A stretch of DNA of 64,000 nucleotides from Parasponia andersonii (taxonomy: Eukaryota; Streptophyta; Magnoliopsida; Rosales; Cannabaceae), in assembly GCA_002914805.1 (NCBI GenBank), contig JXTB01000754.1, positions 67,365-131,364 on the forward strand, in the 5' to 3' direction. The position numbers and the translations under genes are program-made. The stretch's first letter is position 1, and every line of letters begins with the position of its first letter. The notes under the pieces were generated by a model. It saw only the letters and a program-made list of their open reading frames with translations. It was not told the origin of the DNA and ran no database searches. Below are positions 35,742-47,540 of the stretch, piece by piece.

Positions 35742-38132
35742 AACTTAATTAAGAGATACTTATAATTAGAATTAATATAATAAATTTCCAATCGTCAGTT
35801 GACCGCAATTTAGAGCAAATATATGCTATGAATATTAATAATCTTGTAATTTGTCCCTTATGTCGCCGGTAAAGCATTTCCTTTTTGAATTGTAATTTTA
35901 ATATTCATTATTTTTATTACTTTAAGGTATATTTATGCTTTAATTAATGAAAGTTTGTAGTTTTTATATTATTAGTTTAAGTTTCACTCTATGTATATTC
36001 TTACCTATGGTACTTAAATTAGTCTACCCAGCCGCTCTTAGTAAGAACTAAGTGAGCAAAAAAGTCCTCTTCTTCTTGCAGTGACGCCAGCCATTTTTAA
36101 GGGTTTTTTCATTTTATTTTTTGGGATAATGGTATGGATTGCACGTAGTTTATCATTTTTTTTTTTTTGAATATTGACCGATAAATGAATTATTACAATT
36201 TAAATGATGAATTAAAACTAATTATAAATAGGTTAAATATTAATTTATTACTTATATGATGATAATTCATATATTACAGTGGTATTTAAAATATAAATTA
36301 TGAGGTGAGATATTTAGTATTATTCTATTTTTTCAACGTTAGATTGTTATTCGTATTTAATCACATCTATTTCTAATATTAAATTCAGGTTTCAATTCAA
36401 ATTCATACTATCTTAGAAAAAACCCCAAAATTTGAATTTGTTTAAGAGAAAAAAGAGATAAATCCTAGTTCATTTGCCCATGTAATGTTTTTAAGTTATT
36501 AATTATCTACCTACTGTCAAAATAATCTTATGATCATCAAGTTAATGAGCACTAATGTTTACATAAAATTTGTATCAAAATATGTGATATTACTTTATAT
36601 AATTTTGGTCTCCTTTTGAAATAATATGTGATTAAAATTAATGCCACGTTAATTGATATTTGGTCCAAATTTTTAGTGGAAAAAATGAATGAAATCTTAC
36701 CATTACTCTTACACCAAATCAAGAACTTATTGAGTACTCAGTAGATTGGTTTTTGTGACTGTAAAGATGAACACGATTACACAGGATTTCAAAGCCAATA
36801 AATTGCAATAATAAGCCATCTGGAGAAGTATTCCCAAGACCCAAGAAAACATATTATTATGTATCTCCCGCATCATTGTTGAAGTGGAACCCACTTGCAA
36901 ATGCTTTTTCTAGGCCTGAAATGGCACCCCCAGTCCATGGTGGGGCTAATAAAGAGGTTTTTGCTTTTTGGTGCGCTTCCTCTTCTTCGTTTTAAAGTTG
37001 CTATGACTTATGAGCTAAGTGCCACTTAATGGAGTGAATAAAGTTCTTGCAATGTCGCTAGGAAATAAAATTTAAAAAAAAAACAATTAAAATTTAGCAC
37101 TTTAGCCCCTTATTTTTTAAATTTAACAAATTATAGTTTACTTATGAACATGATATAGCTAAGAATATTTAGTAAGTTTTTTTATTTACTTAATTTTGCT
37201 TATTGAATATATTTCGATTATTTCTTATTTTTCGTGTGTGTGTGTGTGAGTTACTAGCACCTTTAAATTGCTTTAATTGTAATCAAAATAAATTAGAAGA
37301 AAAAATGAATAAAACTACAAAGGCGAGAAATGAAATCTTTATTTTTATTAACTTGTTTAATTTTCATAAATTATAATAAAAATCATTAAGAATTTCATTA
37401 ATGTGTTTACTTAAATTAGGAATTGAATTGGAATTTTTGGATAATCTATAGATCAAGAATTGTTGTTGTTGAACTTCTTGACCCAAAATCCTGTTGAGCG
37501 CCTATAGTTGATGCATGGCCCAATAATTGTGGACTAATATGAAAAGAGACTGATTATAAATATTCTGTCATTAATCAAAATATTGTAATTAATGACCTGT
37601 AATAAAAAAAAATATATACATAATAATTCTTAATATGTTTTGAGATGTAAATGGTCAAATTTGTATTTAAACGCATTTAATGCTAATCATTTCCCTATTT
37701 ATTAAGGAATATTTCATATTAATTAAACAATCATTAAATATCCTTAGACAGAAGAAAAGGATATTTACGTAGTTGTCTAAGGACTCTTTTTATTTTTCCT
37801 GAAACAGAATAGAAAATAAACATTCTCTCTCTCTCTGTCTTAGACGAATTCCAATGAGTACTTTTGAGTAGTGGAATCTGTGGTGGTTGTTCTTGATACG
37901 CCACTAATCACGAGTTTTTAGTGAGGAGTCTATCTGTAACGTACGTGAGGCATCAAAGCGATTCCTATACTGATAGTAGGTTCGAGAAATCAACCGGCAC
38001 CATCGTCACCCATGCTTTCGACAATTGTATACAAATGACCTAGAGACAAACTTACAACCCTTATATTGTCATGAAGTTCGTGCAAAAAGTTAGTCATTCC
38101 AAATAGTCACATTTAAATTAGAAAATTTCGAG

Positions 38133-38134
<2 letters not shown>

Positions 38135-38175
<41 letters not shown>
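38135..38175. repeat. TA microsatellite
   Basis: About 20 uninterrupted AT dinucleotides in spacer. A likely polymorphic marker with no functional claim. Confidence 0.9.
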
Positions 38176-38179
<4 letters not shown>

Positions 38180-39170
38180 GCCTCAAGCAAACAAGCATAA
38201 AAAACTCTGTCATTATTCTATTTTTAAAATTTTTAGAAAATTTTTAATTTTTTTATGATATGATTATTCTTTTATTATTTTTTAATACNAAAAAATTATG
38301 TAATATTCATCTCATCAAAATAAATATATTTTTTAATATTATAATATATTGAATCTATCTATAAATTAATACTAACTATAGATGTATATAATATTAATAT
38401 CATCTCGCATTTGCGTGGTATAACGTCTAATTAGTTAATAAATCAGAAATTAGAATACAATATTAATATCTTCCGTCAACTTATCAGGTGCTCTCGAGCT
38501 TTGGGCAAATCATGTTGCTGTAGCTTAAAGAAGACACTCTCTACATATACTTTAAAAAGTATACGAATTTAAATATGCATGAAAAAGTAATATTTGGATT
38601 TTTTTTAAGTTAAATTTATGCAAGTCCCGATTCTTACTAAGCAAGTCTCTTGAACTTTTGTACATAGAGAACAATTAATTAAGAAATATGCCAAAAAATC
38701 TCCCTCTCAAAACAACTTATCTGTCATTTTTATTGCAAAATATAGGATTCCGTAGAGAATCCAGTTAATTTAGTTATCCTGGTTGATATTGATTTAACCA
38801 TTTTTAAAATCATAACTTGTCGATGATAAATAAAATACTAAAACACTAAGACTCCATTTGGAAATTAGACATTTAGAGGGGGAAAAAAATTATAAGGAAT
38901 TTTATTTTATTTTTTTTGTTTGGATTGAAACAGAAAATGATAATTTTTTTTTTCAAAAATATTAAAAGTTTGATATGATATTATTTTTTAGTATATAAAA
39001 TGTTGACACATTAATTAGTAAAATATAAATTGTGAAAATAAAATTCTATAGACTTTTAGGAAAAATATTTTCTCTTTTTTTCCCAAGACCTTTTTATTGC
39101 AATTTTATAGAACTTTTGGTTTTACTAAAATACCAATATTAGAATGCCCATATACCAACTAAAAAATTAC

Positions 39171-39194
39171 GTATATATATATATATATATATAT
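39171..39194. repeat. TA microsatellite
   Basis: About 12 AT dinucleotides between GTA and TTACCC in spacer. Confidence 0.85.
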
Positions 39195-40620
39195 TACCCA
39201 GTACTATAGAAATAGAAGAACTAATACGAATTTTATTGACCTCCCTTTTTTTTTTTTTGAAATGTGTTTTTCGCTTTCAATATAAGCTTATAAGCATTTC
39301 ATTAATGCAGACCATAAGTTACAACATTTGACAAACAAGATAATATGTATCAATTACATTTTAATCTTATTATGAATTATGTGTTTCCTTTTCTGTTTGA
39401 GGGGTCGGACAAACCCGAGTAGGTGACTCATAATCTTTAATAATTATCCAATATGTGGTAGTTAGTATCTGTCCAAACAGAACGGATGGATCCCCATAGG
39501 CCATATCCATATTATTTTATATGTAAATTATTATTATTTTTTTCACTACAACTTTATATATTTATTTATATAGAACTCTGAAAAAGAAAGAAACATAAAA
39601 CTATTTAAGACAATGTATTCTCTCCAGTCTCCACATAGATCTGAATCATCTGATTATGAAATTTGTATGGATGAGTCTGCATTATATTGTTCTTATCCCA
39701 AACTTTGCTCCTCTTTTTCATGGCCTCACATGACCCGATAATTTCCATTGTCCTTTGAATTAAAAAAAAAAATTCCATTTTCCTTATCATATCTCTCATT
39801 TCCATGTCCCCCTAATCCCTTAAAACGACATAACAACACCATCTTTCAAACTTCTTGTCCTATTCGTTTTGCTCCCCTAAATAAGAAAAAAATAAAATAA
39901 AATAACAACAAAAACATAGACAGAAACCTGCATTCTCTCCAAGTGTAAGTGACTGTTTTTGTACATATCTGTGATTTGGATTGTGCCTAAGATGATAAAA
40001 GAAGTATAATATTGACCAGAAAGCGATATATAATTTTAGTTTTTGCTAAATGGAAAGCGATGGGTAATTGAATCTAGTATAGTATCACATGATATAATGA
40101 ATAAATTCCAAACTTAATCTGATTGAACTTGAACAAAATTCAAAGATAAATAAGATCGACCTAATCGTTTTATGAGAGTTTTGGCGGCTTAGGATTGTAG
40201 ACATGTCATCTAATTTGGCCAAAAGACCATTGTGGATGTAATGGGATATGATTTTCCTTTTTTTTTTTTTTTGGGGTAATAGAAAGGGGACGGGGATAAT
40301 AAGAGATAGCCAAATCAATTTGTGTGATTAAAGATCAATACACGTAAGTCAATATTAACTTCTATAGTCATTAATTGTTTTTTTTTTTTTTAGTTTGATG
40401 AGACTTAATAGTCATTGATTGTTAAAGTGATCTTTGACATTTTATACAAAAGCACAATTAATTAACAACGAAATGCTACGTCGTTTGGGCATAATCACCG
40501 TATGATAACATGGATGTATCACCATTAAATATTTATAGTTGACATACAATTCGTAATGACGCTAAAAATTAATAAACATTTTACTAAGAATAATCTTAAT
40601 TGTATGCACCAATCTGATTA

Positions 40621-40634
40621 ATTAGTCTTTCTGT

Positions 40635-40680
<46 letters not shown>

Positions 40681-40700
40681 AAGATTAGTCTTTCTGTCTT
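40621..40700. repeat. TA microsatellite flanked by identical 17-bp direct repeats
   Basis: About 20 TA units (40638-40677) lie between two identical copies of ATTAGTCTTTCTGTCTT (40621-40637 and 40684-40700). Confidence 0.9.
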
Positions 40701-43192
40701 AGACTCATAATCTGTACCCAACGTCATCTATTTACTATAAGTCAAACGATTTAACATTTAACATATCAAATGGCCTAAAAAAAATTAATAATCGTACATC
40801 TCTTTCCAATAGGCAAAGCTATTATTAAATGTGTGTGTTATCATAGCCGTATGGCTCCAGGACCTTTTTTAAATTTACGTTCTTGCTCTATAAATAAGTA
40901 TGCAATTATTCAATGGCATGCAATAGACAAAATAAGAGAACCAAAAAAAAAAAAAATTGCTGCCATCCTCCACCATGTTTATGACACTAGCACGTGCTGT
41001 AGCACGTGCTTCAACTTGTAATTTAAGTATTAATTGATTTATAATTTGATACAAGTTGCCAAGAACAAGACTCACTGATCAAGAGAACAATAGTTACACT
41101 GTGCCTTAGTTGCCAAATTTACATATAATTAATCTTGTTATCACATGTCCTTGCGCACTAATCATTACATTTACATACGTGAATATAATTTCAACAAAAA
41201 ATAAAAATAAATAAATCTGTTTCAAATAATCGTTATACTTAATTGAAAATTTATTTTTCTTTTGTTTATTCTTCAGAAATCATTAAGGTATTTATCACTT
41301 TATTCTATTTTTGTTCTATTTTTGTAAGACGCAAATTTTAACTCGGAAAATTCTTAATAAGTGATAATATTCACCGTTGATGTCCAATTTCCCAAAAATA
41401 AATTTTAAAATTAACATATTAATTTAATTTGTGAACGATTAAATAGGCTATCTTAGTGTCTCACAAATCATAATTTTTTATTGAAGTGAGACGCAGGTGA
41501 ATCTCACTAAAATTGATCAAACTTGTTTGATTGTAACACCACTTAGATTAAAAATTTAATATTAATAAACGTTGATACGACATAGGTGTATAAAAAATAT
41601 ATATTATTAATAATATTTCTCTTTTATTTTTTATTATAAAAAATATGTATAATAAATTTTCATTGATTAAATTAATACTTATACCTAAGTAAAAAAAAAA
41701 AAAACTTACTAAATTGGTGCCGATATAATAATACTAACATTTGCTAAAAATTGTAAAGCAAAAGTACCAAAAATGAATTGAAGGATATCTTCTTTCTGAA
41801 AGGTCTTCATCAATCAGCACAAAGATTGAAGGTGGACTCATATTCAGGATGTTTTCACGAGTGGCGACAACCTTTTCTATTTTTACTTTTAGCAGGTGAA
41901 AGGGGAAGGTGGCATTTTGCACATATGGAAACTTTCTTGTAGCTCAAAACATGATTGGATGCAAATGGTCAGGGCCCAGGCAGGGACGGATAAATTTGGA
42001 ATTATTATTGTTATATATATATAAATATATTTTTCTGGATATTATAAGCCCGATTAGTAATTTAAAAGATAAATACAACATTGCAGTTTGTATAGTCGAC
42101 TATTAGTTGAAAAACCCAGATGCTAATTGGGTTTGATACCCGTTCAAAAGCTTATTACCCAGAAAAATAAAAAAGTTCGAAAGCTAAATTATGAACGACA
42201 ATGTGCAATTGCAAAATTGAATCAGGTATAACGCTTATACGTTGGTAACATGTAGTTGTTCTAAATTTTTACTTGTGAGTAGTGACAATTAAATCATGTC
42301 CACGTAAGCGCACATTTTGCAATACCCACTTTCGAGTTATTAACAAACCGTTCGTCATCACATTTCACATTAGATCTTGTACCTTACCACTTTAGGTTAC
42401 CAATTAATAGTTAATCCATCTTTGGCCCTTGCTCACCACAATTTATTATGTACACCATATGGATATAAATTTACCAAGAAAAACACAATACTTATAATTG
42501 CACCTTGCCAACCAGGAAATATTTCAAAAATCAACCAGGCAAAAAAGGGCAACAAATCGTTTATGTGGCAATGTTTAGTGCTTTCACCCTAACGACTAAT
42601 TTTTTCAAAATCATTCAATTTATTTGGGTGGGGGTTTGGTATAGACATGCTACAACGACCAATACCCAGCTAACAATATCATATCCATAGCTGGATAGTG
42701 AAAACGATCCTGCATTTCAGCCGCTTAAGCACTTGTACATTCTACTAAACGTGTCACTTGAAGTACAGCCAGAAGGTAAAGACTAAAAGATGCACAAGCA
42801 ACAAAGAAAAACATGTATAATTTTGAAACATCACTTTTTCTCCGAAAAAAAAAAAAACCGAGTCGATTCTGAAGGCAAATTCAAGTAATGTAAGAAGACA
42901 CTACCAAAAGTAAACCAATGAGAAACCTCAATCAAAAAGGAAAACGCCAAGGAGAAGCTGGCCAAAAGGCAGCTATAGCTGATACTGAAAATTAATTAGA
43001 TGCTTGACATTGCTGTAAATCTTACATATAAAATTTCCAGAACATATTAAAGGAAATTCTATTTTGTGATGATAAAAGAGGGCTTTGAAACTTTACTGGA
43101 TTTTCAAAAGCATCAACTGCTGCACAGAACCAAGGCCATTTCAAGTCCTACGAGTAAACTCCCTGACAAAAATGAAGCTTGAAACTTCAGCA

Positions 43193-46100
43193 TCATGGCT
43201 TGTGAAGCTTGAATCCGAACACTCTGGGGACGTAGCTCTGGGATGCTTTTTGTGGCTTCAAGTGCCCGTATGTCATCAAGAACAGGTGAGGAAATGTTGT
43301 TCCAAAATAAGCTCCATCAATGTCTAGATAGCGTTAAAGAAGCTTAAAAATTGATACAAAACAGAGCCAACTTAACACCATGTTGCAAAACCATACAAAA
43401 TAATGCACATCAAATGCTACTTCAAATATGTGAAACGGCTTACTGAAAACTGTAACTTTAGTGTGATAAAAGAATGTGCTGCAATTATAATATAACGGGC
43501 AGACACGTCACCAAAAAAAAAAAGGTCAGGGTGGGTTGGGAAAATGAAGCAGAGAATGTATCAAAAACAGAACTGAACATAACTCCCACGTGGTTGAAAG
43601 AAATTTTAAGTGTAAGTGTGTAACTATCAAAAAACTAAGAAAAAGGTTCGCTAGAGTATTTGATTATCGTTTGCTTTGGCCCAAGAAGAATTCATCAAAA
43701 AACTAGTCGAATTTCTGCTCATTCTACAGCAGAACATTCTGTCTTCAAAGAAATAGAAGTGATATTTATACATAATAGACTACAATTACTTGAGTCTTGA
43801 GTGATAAAGTATCCTATTCCCTTAAAACCTAATATTCTTTTTCCCTCTCTTTCACTGCATATGGCGTGATTCTGACATATATTGCTAGATGTATTTGTTT
43901 ACCTTCAGAAAGACAGTAAATAGGAAATCACAAGGAAGTAATTTGAAACCAATTCTATGCCTATTTTTTTTTTTTTTTTTTTAAAAAAGTCCTAAAATGC
44001 ATTCCTCTAGGTCCTAATGGAAAAGCAGCAAAGAACCTCCACCCACCCTAATCGCAATGCTAGATACCCGAGGAAATATAAATTGCAAACACGAGGAAAA
44101 TGTCAAATAATGCAAAAAGAAAGATCATTAATGAATTCAGATATAACAAAAAGACTATCAAAGAGGTGCATATTGGCAAACTGCTACATACAAACAGCAC
44201 ATAGGTGATTAAAAAGAAAAGGATACTGCCTTGATACTTGGACCGAGGGTAGTAGACATCTTCACATCTGGGGCAGTGTATCTTTACTGTCGTTGATCGC
44301 GGAATGTCTGATTGTCCAACTGGGAGACAGGGTTGTCCACAGCAGTAAACTCTTGGGCATCTTCCAAAATCATAATTTTTGTACTTGTCTAACTGCAGAA
44401 GTTGGAAGAATGTCATTCATAGCCACTAATTTTTTTTTTTTTAAAAAAGAAACAGAACAAGCACAGTATCTTTTAAATATCTTTTAAACACGGAATAAAG
44501 AATTAAAATCTCACCATCGCAGCCATGCCCTTGCTAGTCAAAATGTATCGTGCATGAATTAGACCATAAAGCATCTCGGCTGCTGACTCGACTAACTCGT
44601 TTTGTTCCTCTGTGAACATGTCACCTGCATATTTTGGTAAGACATCCAAATGACTGATCGGAATTTATTTATTTATTTTTCTATACAAGTGCACCACACT
44701 TACCACCCTATATTCAATACTATGCAAAAAGAGAAACACTATAAAGCAAAAAATCCACTAGAAGACTTAAGACCTCAAAAAACATGTCATAGCAATACAC
44801 CTAAATCAAACAGCTGCAGTACCATCACTCCTGAGAAGATATTGTAAACAATCCAAACAATACATCACATAATTCTTTATACACACAGCAAATATAAGAA
44901 AATCAAGTAACAAAAATATGAGCTTACCATGAGACGATTCAACATCCAATATTAAATCAAGAGCATAATCATAATAAGGAACTTGGCTGCTTAATCCACA
45001 AAGATTAAAATCATCTTGGATGTAATCATCATCAACTTCACAAAAGAATTCATTCCCTCGAAGATTGCAAAACCATGAAATCCAAGAGGTGTCCTCCGCA
45101 TCAGAACCACTGACATCAGACTCTTCACTGTCTGTTTCTGATTCCTCTACAGTTGGTTAAATAAATTTCCATCAGTAAATTGACGAGTAGCATGTATGTT
45201 TATGAGTTGGTGGAGAGACATAAAATCTTAAGGAGAAAATAATTGACTATATAAAGGCCCACTGTTTCTGTTTTGTAAAGGGATATGGCACAGCAAAATT
45301 ATTCAACAGCCATAAAATTCAAGCAGTATTGGAAGTTCAAGAGTTGCCATGCATGTCTAAGTGAGTTTTAACACAAACATACAATGACCACCAAAACAGA
45401 AATCACTTGAGTGAAAAATAAAAAGCACTTTCCAATGTCACTTAGGTTGTCATGAACAGAAGGTTCATCAGCTCACCAAATAACATTTCACAGATTTGAA
45501 ATTATAAACAAGAAACTGATGTAGACATGGAATTTATTAGGCAATAATAATTATTACTATTATTTAGGACTATTTAGATATATTATTAGGTGTTAATTAA
45601 TTTTGGGTAACTATATTTGTGTTTCCTGTTTCTATTAGTTTTAGAGTTTATCTACTTCCTAGTTGAGTCCACTTGCCTATCCATAAATAGGCTTAGCTAT
45701 GTAATTGTTTTTCAAACTATGATGAATTGACGAATGATTATTGAGCTTTTTCCTCCAATCCTATGGATCTCTCTCTCTGAGTTCTTATCTTGATTCTCGA
45801 TTGCGCTTCTACTTATTCATCTATTTTTGTCTAATTCTCTCTCTTGATTCTATTTTGTCTATCTCTAATCTATTTGATTTCTTATCTATCTTACTTATCT
45901 CTTGCTATTATACTTATTCTCTCTTTCTCTTTCTATTCTCATCTTATCATACCTTAGATACCGTGCCAATAGTCATCTTGAAATGCTGCTAACATGATTC
46001 TTTGGGTCTAAGCTTCTATACAATGTTCCATCCTCTAATAAATCATTTTAAGCTAAAAACACAAATGGAAATAGACACAGAATAGCACCACACTGTGCCA

Positions 46101-47540
46101 AGTTAGAAGAACGCAGATTTGTTGCTTCAAACGAATCCAATCAGCATCTCACAGCTCTATCTTCTATCTTTGCTTGAAATTTTTTGGGCTGCATACTATA
46201 GATGACATACAGGCCAACACTTTCACCACCCATAAGGGAAATTCATAATGATGAATTATGCGAGTAGCAGGTAATGCCAACACAAGTTACATGCTCATTC
46301 CATCCCAAAAATGTCATAACTGAAAGATACTTTAAATATGGACCCTCGTCTTACCATTTAAAGAATATTTTAGAGGGTCTTGCCATGAAAATGTATTAAT
46401 GTAAGTTTACATTAATTTCAGATTACATCAGAGACACCCATTTATCAGATTAATAAATGTAACTAACTAACTCTAACAATTGGTGACGCTCACATCTAAT
46501 CTTCTCAGGCTTTAGAACAAAAACATGACAATGCTATGAATAAGTGTAACTTTGTTTGAGGCAAACTATCATCAAACGCCGTTAAGAAATTCATAAATAG
46601 ACAATTCAATGAGGTTTCTGACAGTCGATCATTAAGGACAATGGGTCACCATTAAAGGAAATAACGCCTTCTTCCTATTCCAAGAAACTTATACTTTTCC
46701 CTTTACTTTTCTTACCCTGAATTCATATGCTAGTTTGGAACTTCAAACTAGAAAAGTAGACCTTCTCACAACATTTAAAAGAAAAGGAAAAAAAGAAAGA
46801 AAGAAATCAAAGGACCCAAAAATCCAATAATAATAAAATCATCTAATCCTAACAAAAATCACGTATTTTCTTCTTATAAGCACAAAATTTTGTATCTTGT
46901 TTGCTCAGCTAAAACATAAAACTAATACAAACAATACAACAACTAAAAGCAATAGCTCTACCAAAATGTAATCTCAAAAGGGTCATCAATATTAACGAAA
47001 CTGAACAATTTAGGTAATAAACCCCCCCGCCCAAAAAAAAAAAAAAAAAATAATAATAAAATCATCTAATCCTAACAAAAATCACGTATTTTCTTCTTAT
47101 AAGCACAAAATTTTGTATCTTGTTTGCTCAGCTAAAACATAAAACTAATACAAACAATACAACAACTAAAAGCAATAGCTCTACCAAAATGTAATCTCAA
47201 AAGGGTCATCAATATTAACGAAACTGAACAATTTAGGTAATAAACCCCCCCGCCCAAAAAAAAAAAAAAAAACAAAGAAGAGAAAGGGGGTTTTACCATC
47301 GGAGCAGTTGGTTTTAGAGAGAGAAGCGCAGCGAGAGTCCCTCTGATCAGGAGGAGTAGTCGTCGCCCTCTTCCCCATAAGAACCGACTGCGCCTGCTGC
47401 TTATCCCTACCGTTGATTCCAGCCGCCGCCCTAGAAGTGGACGGCGACGATCTCTCCAACTGCTTGTCCAACGCGTCGTTGATCCGCTGCTTCCGATCAA
47501 CCGAGCTCACCTCCGTCTTAAACCCTCTCTCTCTGTACAT
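43193..47540 (-). CDS. CKB: Casein kinase 2 regulatory subunit beta
   Basis: This is the regulatory subunit of the CK2 tetramer, a Ser/Thr kinase acting in nucleus and cytosol, with roles in the plant clock and light signalling. Exons (in order of transcription) are 47297-47540, 44928-45146, 44515-44624, 44227-44392 and 43193-43323, giving 289 aa. I recall Arabidopsis CKB proteins as about 280-290 aa. The plant-specific Ser-rich N-terminus [18 protein letters not shown] is followed by the acidic [13 protein letters not shown] region. The conserved core is [18 protein letters not shown] with [19 protein letters not shown]. The zinc finger has four cysteines: C in GRCPRVYC and in IHCPRC. The end is [20 protein letters not shown]. 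The start is supported by MYRERG; an upstream in-frame ATG at 47618 is unlikely. Intron 1 (about 2.15 kb) holds an LTR-like insertion and a perfect tandem duplication. Confidence 0.96.
45520..45994 (+). mobile_element. Probable copia-type solo LTR fragment inside CK2-beta intron 1
   Basis: The stretch starts TGTAGACATGG and has an AT-rich U3-like part. A TATA-like CCATAAATAGG lies near 45690, followed by TTTTTCCTCCAATCC and a long CT-rich leader-like region. A CTAACA near 45994 could be its end. This order is typical of plant copia LTRs. No matching target-site duplication was found, so the right boundary is uncertain. It lies antisense to the gene. Confidence 0.4.
46827..47272. repeat. Perfect tandem duplication, 223-bp period, in CK2-beta intron 1
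   Basis: ATCTAATCCT occurs at 46841 and 47064, and everything between matches its downstream copy base for base by eye through the CCCCCCCGCCC motif and a poly-A run. Only the A-run length differs (about 18 against 17). The second copy ends 23 bases before the exon 1 donor. Confidence 0.92.

Larger units (their letters stand above)
35780..43192. other. Long gene-poor, AT-rich spacer
   Basis: No convincing exon or RNA was found in about 7.4 kb. It holds TA microsatellites (listed separately), many A/T runs, one N at 38289 and a CT run at 37823. The part at 37480-38040 has a TATA-like, CT-rich layout reminiscent of an LTR, but no ends could be defined. Short ORFs (for example 41734-41922 minus) match nothing I recognise. 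The last few hundred bases are probably 3' UTR and flank of the CK2-beta gene. Confidence 0.45.

Noticed and set aside
37480-38040. Solo LTR candidate
   Set aside because: CT run and TATA-like layout are suggestive, but no TG/CA ends or target-site duplication could be set.
41734-41922. Minus ORF of 62 codons as a gene
   Set aside because: No recognised motif, no splice continuation and no neighbouring domain.
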